Below are positions 59,501-64,000 of a stretch of 64,000 nt of DNA, piece after piece. The translations under genes and the position numbers were made by a program. Numbering within the stretch: the stretch's first letter is position 1; each line of letters starts with the position of its first letter. The stretch is from Archilochus colubris (lineage: Eukaryota; Chordata; Aves; Apodiformes; Trochilidae): NCBI GenBank assembly GCA_023079485.1, contig CM041109.1:682001-746000 (forward strand), written 5' to 3'. The notes beneath the pieces were generated by a model, which was given only the letters and a program-made list of their open reading frames with translations, made no database searches and had not been told where the DNA came from.

Positions 59501-62500
59501 ACAGCTTCTGGGGGTGACCTGGGGCTCAGCACCCTCACCCCAAAGAATTTCTCCCCAATTTCTCCTCTCCATCTCCCCTCTTCCAGTTCCAAGCCATTCC
59601 CTCTCATCCCACCCCTCCAGCCCCTCGTCCCAAGTCCCTCCCCAGTTTTCCTGGAGCCTCTTCAGGCTCTGGAAGGTGCTCTGAGGTCTCCCCATTGCAG
59701 CCTCCTCCAAACTGAACAAAAAGCTTTGGGAAATCCTTTTAGAACAGGAGTTGGTTTGAATGTTCATTGCTGAAGCAAAGCTCTGACTCTTTTTTTTTTT
59801 TTTCCTCTGCATCCCTGGGAAGCAGCAGCTCCTGGTGCAGTGGGAAAAGCCCCTCCTATCACAGCACCTGCATTTCCTAGATTGCTCCTGAAAAAAAAAT
59901 CCTCCAGGATAGTGTCCAGCACCTCCTTTCTTGGCACCTCCTTTCTTAAAGCACCTCAGAGCCTCAGCAGGATGAGGATTTTTCCTGGGCAAGATTTGCA
60001 GAAGCAGAAAAGGAGTTGGCAGAGCAAAACCTTGGAGTGCTGGAGGAGTCCTGGGGGGCTGGGACCTGCACTGTAATGGGTCAAAGGTTCTGGAGCTGCT
60101 TCTGGCCTGGCTTCAGCTTGTGCAGCAATCCCTTAAAGGGGATTTTCTGATAAGAATCAGCCCTGCTAATTGCTCAGATGCTCCCCTGCTGCTGAGCACA
60201 GCTCACCTGCTGAGCCAGGCACCTTTCTCAGACACTGGAGAGGCTGATCTCAGCCCTTGAGTTAGATTTGGCTTCAAATTAACAGTATTCCAAGTAAATA
60301 TTTTCCTAGATTTCCTTCTCAGCCTGACATCTATGGAGCTTTGGGTCTAAAGGCGGCTTCTGGTGGGTTTTTTTCTCACTTTTCCTGTAATGTTGCCCTC
60401 CAAACCCAGCTGTGGGGTTGTCTGCCAGTTATTTCTTTGGTGTCTCTCAATGAGTTTGGGCTATTTGGAATTATTTTAACAAGTGTTGATCAGTTTAAAA
60501 ATATGGAAGCAGTGCAGACTGTCATGAAACAAACCAATGTGAGCCCATGGCAGGAAGTTGAACCCTTTCCAGTTGATTTTGGGGTGACTTGAACTTCCCT
60601 GGATAAATTCTGTGATCTTTATTCCTCTCCCTATTAGCTGCTGTTTAGGGGAAGGGTTTTGTTAAATCATTCTGCATCTGAGAGAACTAATTATTCCAAA
60701 ATATTAGTTGGAAGATTGATGTGGGGTATTTAGAGAGCTCCCTAAAACAGTGATCTATAGAAAACAACAACAGGGTTGGGGTTTTTTTCCCCTAAACAGG
60801 GTAAATTTATCCACTCTCTGAACTTCAGTGTTTTTTAAGAGGCTTAGTAGAACTTAGCAGGAAAAACTCATCTCCTGGCACCTCAGGCAGCTGTAAGAAA
60901 GCTTTCCTTGAAGGAGGCAGCTGTGCTGTGTGTAAGCTGACAATCTTCTGAAAGAAATTGGGCTGGGACCCCTTTTTTTTTGGGGTGAAACCCCTTTTTT
61001 TTGGGGCTGGGTCCCCCATTCCCTGGAGCCCTCTCATTCCCTTCCCCGTCGCGTGGCGAAACGTCGGCGCCTGAGCTCGGTCAGTCTGTGAGTAACTTCT
61101 TGCCCCCTTTCCAACCCCTTTTCAGCATTCCTGGGAAATGGTTGGGAAGAAGAAAGGTGTCTCAGGACAGAAGGAGAGTGGACAGACAGAACCCAGTGAA
61201 GAAAGCAAAGAAAACCGGGAGAGGGATCGGGATTTCAGCAGAAGACGCGGAGGGCCGCCGAGACGGGGGCGAGGGGCCAGCCGTGGGAGAGAGTGTAAGG
61301 ACCCTTTAAACCCTCACCCTCACTGTCCTCCCTGCACCTTGATGCTGCCCCAAAACTGTCCCTAAAGCTGCCATCCTTCTGTGTGCCTGGCAGTTTGTTT
61401 GGTGCTCCCCTGGCTGAAGTGTGGGGGACACCCCCAGTCGGGTCGCATCAAGGCGGTTGCCCCGGGCAGCTGCTCTGCTTTGGGGTTTAAGGTTTGGGGT
61501 TGTGTTCTCTCTGAAGCAGGAAGAATCTTGAAAATTTGTCCTTTGTTTTTCAGTTCGGGGCCAGGAGAATGGACTGGATGGTGGTAAGAGTGGAGGATCT
61601 TCTGGAAGAGGCACAGAGAGAGGGAGACGGGGCCGTGGCCGAGGCCGAGGTACACACAAGGGGGGTGAGGTCAGAGGGAGTGGGAGGAGGAGGATTACAT
61701 CAGTGGATCTGTCACTTCCATGGGGTTGGAAAGCCTCTTTTTAGGAGAGGAGTTGCCAAACTGAAAAGAAGCCCTTGTTTTTTCTGTTCTTACACTTCCA
61801 CTTAGTGTTGCTTCTGTCTTAAGCATGGTGGAGTAGCTTGTTCTTGCATCCCATCTGTGGAGCTGAAAAAAAAAATAAATAGGGTTTTATTGCACTGAGG
61901 TGGAAGTTAAAAAGCTTAAAGTGGGTATTTGGCAGGTGGGCTAATAGTTAGGAGTAAAATCTATATTCTAGAACTCTTTCCAGTTGAACTTGGGGTGACT
62001 TGAACTTCCCTGGATAAATTCTGTGATATTCCTCTCCCTATCAGCTGCTGTTTAGGGGAGGGGTCTTGTTAAATCATTCTGCATCTGAGAGAACAAATTA
62101 TTCCAAATTATTAGCAGAGCACTTTGGAAGATTGATGTGGGGTATTCAGAGAGCTCCCTAAAACAGTGATCTATAGAAAACAGCAGCAGGGTTGGGTTTT
62201 TCCCCCAAAACAGGGTAAATTTTTCCACTCTTTGAACCTGAGTATTATTTAAGAGGTTTGGTAGAACTTTGCAGAAAGAGAACATAGATCTTCCTTGTTC
62301 TTGCACGTGTGTCTTGGAGCACTCTTGCTGTGTGAACACTTGGCTTGGTTTTTAAACACTCAGCAGTAGAAATTCCACAAAAACCTGAGGGATTTTTGCT
62401 GAGTCTTCACACAAAGCAGAAATCAAGACCTGGGATCTGCTCCTTCTGCTTTGTGCCAGCTGAGCCTGGACTCACATTTTGGGAATGGCAGTGCCAGCCA

Positions 62501-63120
62501 CCTGAGGTCATTCCCAGTCATATAACACATCAGCTTAAGGAAATCCTCCCCATTTCCATAGATTCTGGGCCTCAGAATTCTCTGTGTACCAATCCCTCTT
62601 TTCCTGGTGCTCAGCAGGGTCTGGGGGTGTTTTACAGGTGGCTCTGGACGGCGAGGGGGAAGATTCTCTGCCCAAGGCATGGGGTAAGTTTCCCTGGTAG
62701 CAAGCCCAGCAAAATTAAAAGTCTTTGTGCAGGAATAGTACCTTTTTATGCCAGTCATTTGCATTCTGATTTTCCTTTTATTATTTTTTTTTTTAATTGA
62801 TAAAGCCCCAAAACTGCATCTTGCTAAACTTGAGTTTCTTAGAGGAAAGGATTCCAACCCATTCAGAGTTTGGAATGGCTGAAGCATCCCACTGCTGAGA
62901 GAACTTTCTTTTTGAGATGGGTCATGATCTGAATAAGCCCAGTTGGGTTTAAAATATTTAGGGAGAGAGAATAACTCCTGTTACAGGGAATTTCCTGTTC
63001 CTTACAGAACTTTCAACCCAGCTGACTACGCCGAGCCGGCCGGCACCGACGAGAACTATGGGAACAGCAACAACAACACCTGGAACAACACAGGGAGCTT
63101 TGAGCCTGATGATGGCACAA
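56513..63120 (+). CDS. UBAP2L: UBAP2L, ubiquitin-associated protein 2-like (first seven coding exons; continues past right edge)
   Basis: RNA-binding, stress-granule nucleating protein with an N-terminal UBA domain and an arginine-glycine box. Coding exons: 56513-56602, 57340-57417, 57886-57996, 61126-61294, 61554-61649, 62638-62683 and 63008-63120. Total 703 nt, about 234 of roughly 1,080 residues expected. Start MMTSVGTTRARGSWEQ, as in mammals. The UBA domain spans exons 2-3 (ADFEEKVKQLIDITGKNQDE, CVIALHDCNGDVNRAINVLL, EGNPDT). The RGG/GRG box is in exons 4-6 (SRRRGGPPRRGRGASRGRE, RGTERGRRGRGRGRGGSGRR). Exon 7 reads TFNPADYAEPAGTDENYGNS then NNNTWNNTGSFEPDDGT. Two tandem ATGs open the frame; 56513 is chosen because the human protein begins MMTS. 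The acceptor of this exon is near 56472. The remaining exons, including the DUF3697 region, lie to the right. Confidence 0.97.
56645..56995 (+). repeat. Minisatellite, GGCTTTAACCAGCTGGGCCT-type, UBAP2L intron 2
   Basis: About a dozen units of 20-35 bases (CTAACCAGCTGGGCCTGG, TGACCAACTGGTCCTGG, CTTTAACCAGCAGGTCCTGG). It starts about 45 bases after the first coding exon's donor. Confidence 0.93.
57535..57680 (+). repeat. Copy 2 of the 140-base intronic duplicate
   Basis: GAAGGCAAGAAAGGAAAAAG, CTGCTCTCCAAGTGAAGTTT and TTGCTCCACTTGGGCTCCAT match 55945-56105. It could be a local duplication or an unidentified interspersed repeat. Confidence 0.75.
58258..58505 (-). mobile_element. CR1 3' fragment, reverse, UBAP2L intron
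   Basis: AGAATCCTGGGATGGCAGCT (reversed tail) then CACCACTTCCCCTGGGAGAC and CATTCCAGTGCCTGATTGTC are old, diverged CR1 3' sequence. Confidence 0.65.
58978..59700 (-). mobile_element. Two reversed CR1 3' fragments with spacer (composite, second copy)
   Basis: Tail AATCATGGAATGGTTTGGAT at 58977, a CR1 body to about 59270, then a 160-base spacer identical in layout to 38345-38505, then a second CR1 body to about 59700. The spacer text (GAGGTCACCCTGGGGGATGG, ATTTGTTCCTCCTGAAACTC) is the same at both loci. Confidence 0.8.
60562..60870 (+). repeat. Intronic duplication in UBAP2L, copy A
   Basis: About 300 bases (TTGGGGTGACTTGAACTTCC to TTTAAGAGGCTTAGTAGAAC) repeated at 61970-62285 with roughly 85-90% identity by eye. 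The two copies flank coding exons 61126-61294 and 61554-61649. Confidence 0.9.
61970..62285 (+). repeat. Intronic duplication in UBAP2L, copy B
   Basis: Same order of blocks as copy A (CCTGGATAAATTCTGTGAT, GTTAAATCATTCTGCATCTG, AGAGCTCCCTAAAACAGTGA) with small indels, including an extra GCAGAGCACTT near 62119. Confidence 0.9.
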
Positions 63121-63179
63121 GTGAGTGGTCTTCAGGCCCAGGTTTGCTGGGTTCTGTTTAGAGTGGAATTGGTTTCCCC

Positions 63180-63560
63180 CTCAACTTGCACTGAGGAGGT
63201 TTTGGGTAGGTTTGGTACAAGAAGGGGAATGGGTCCGTTTCTGGAGGTGCTTTTTGCACACTTAGGGTGTCAGGAGCTGGATCTTGTGTGCTGCTGCCCC
63301 AGAGAGGCACAGCAACTCTTTTCTTTTCCAGAAGAGTCATTTTTAGGAGCTGTAGCAGAAGTTCTCCCAATATTCAGTGCACTGAGGAGGTTTTGGGTAG
63401 GTTTGGCCCAAATGGCTCTGTTTATGGAGGTGATTTTTGCACACTTAGGGTATCAGGAGCTGGATCTTGTGTGCTGCTGCCCCACAGAGGCACAGCAACT
63501 CTTTTCTTTCCCAAAAAGTCTTTTTTTAGGAGCTGTAGCAGAAGTTCTCCCAATATTCAG
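63180..63560 (+). repeat. Two-copy tandem duplication of about 190 bases, UBAP2L intron 7
   Basis: Copies at about 63188-63372 and 63380-63562 share ACTGAGGAGGTTTTGGGTAG, GTATCAGGAGCTGGATCTTG-like text and GTAGCAGAAGTTCTCCCAAT. The remaining intron to the window end shows nothing recognisable. Confidence 0.92.
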
Positions 63561-64000
63561 TGCATCCTCCAGGGAAATGTCTGGATTTCAGCATGGAGAG
63601 AGTGCTCTCTCTTTTGTGGTCATCTTGCTCAAACCAGGATGAGCCCTTGTTCCAGAAGTGTAGCTGGAAGGGAATCTTCCTCCCTACTCTGTTTGATGCA
63701 AACATTTCCTCCCTGAACACATCTGCTGGCATTGCAAAACTTCTGGTTGTGTTGTGTGCCCAATTTGGGTCAATTTTAAGTCACAAGGACTCCTATTTTG
63801 CAGTTAAAAGGGACAAAGCTTGATGGTGAGGAGTCTTAAGTTGCTTTTTTGTGTTGTGGGTTTTTTAAGAAGCCAAGACTTATTTTTACCTCATTTTTGA
63901 GCATCCAGGTAAACCTCACACCCTGGTTAGAAGCAGCATTCACAACCATATTAATGTAGCTTTGGGCTACTTCCCCTTTTCTTGTATTTGCTGAAAACCT

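Noticed and set aside
60562..60870. Duplicated intronic small nucleolar RNA in UBAP2L
   Set aside because: No RUGAUGA/CUGA pair or H/ACA box arrangement could be found in either copy, and the duplication is longer than a snoRNA.

Overview
This window is vertebrate nuclear DNA, almost certainly from a bird and probably a passerine. Short coding exons with canonical GT/AG borders belong to conserved amniote genes. At least a dozen CR1 LINE 3' ends are present in both orientations. Introns are compact and packed with GC-rich minisatellites, as expected of a gene-dense microchromosome. From memory these genes lie together on chicken chromosome 25, while the human counterparts are split between 1q21.3 (TPM3, C1orf43, UBAP2L) and 1q22 (SSR2, CCT3).

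Layout. 1-8.24 kb: CCT3 (chaperonin subunit gamma), minus strand, first ten coding exons; the rest lies beyond the left edge. 8.24-11.8 kb: head-to-head intergenic region with the CCT3 and SSR2 promoters and two minisatellites that abut CR1 tails. 11.8-16.85 kb: SSR2 (TRAP beta), plus strand, complete. 16.85-19.5 kb: convergent gap with a duplicated CR1. 19.5-44.7 kb: TPM3 (tropomyosin 3), minus strand, complete, with muscle exons 1a and 2, cytoskeletal exon 1b, alternative exons 6a/6b and 9a/9d, and miR-190b in the first muscle intron. 46.65-51.8 kb: C1orf43, minus strand, complete. 51.8-52.4 kb: a divergent CpG-rich promoter shared with UBAP2L. 52.1-64 kb: UBAP2L, plus strand, first seven coding exons; the gene continues to the right.

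The genes are housekeeping (protein folding, ER translocation, actin filaments, stress-granule/RNA biology) and are not an operon-like system. The accessory content is mobile elements and tandem repeats. The most unusual item is a roughly 1.2-kb insert in the last TPM3 intron (22.7-23.95 kb). It holds an ankyrin-repeat open frame resembling PPP1R12A (MYPT1), gag-like proline-rich open frames, and an exact 18-base retroviral primer-binding site for tRNA-Lys, which together suggest a retroelement that captured a host gene. Other notable points are CR1-derived minisatellites, an array that copies a splice donor in C1orf43, three GTCACGTG boxes in the C1orf43/UBAP2L promoter, a heat-shock element at CCT3, and a 430-base homopurine tract in CCT3 intron 1.

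All calls were made by reading the sequence and comparing it with remembered families. No alignment or database search was run. Exon borders were set from splice sites and reading-frame continuity; repeat borders are approximate.
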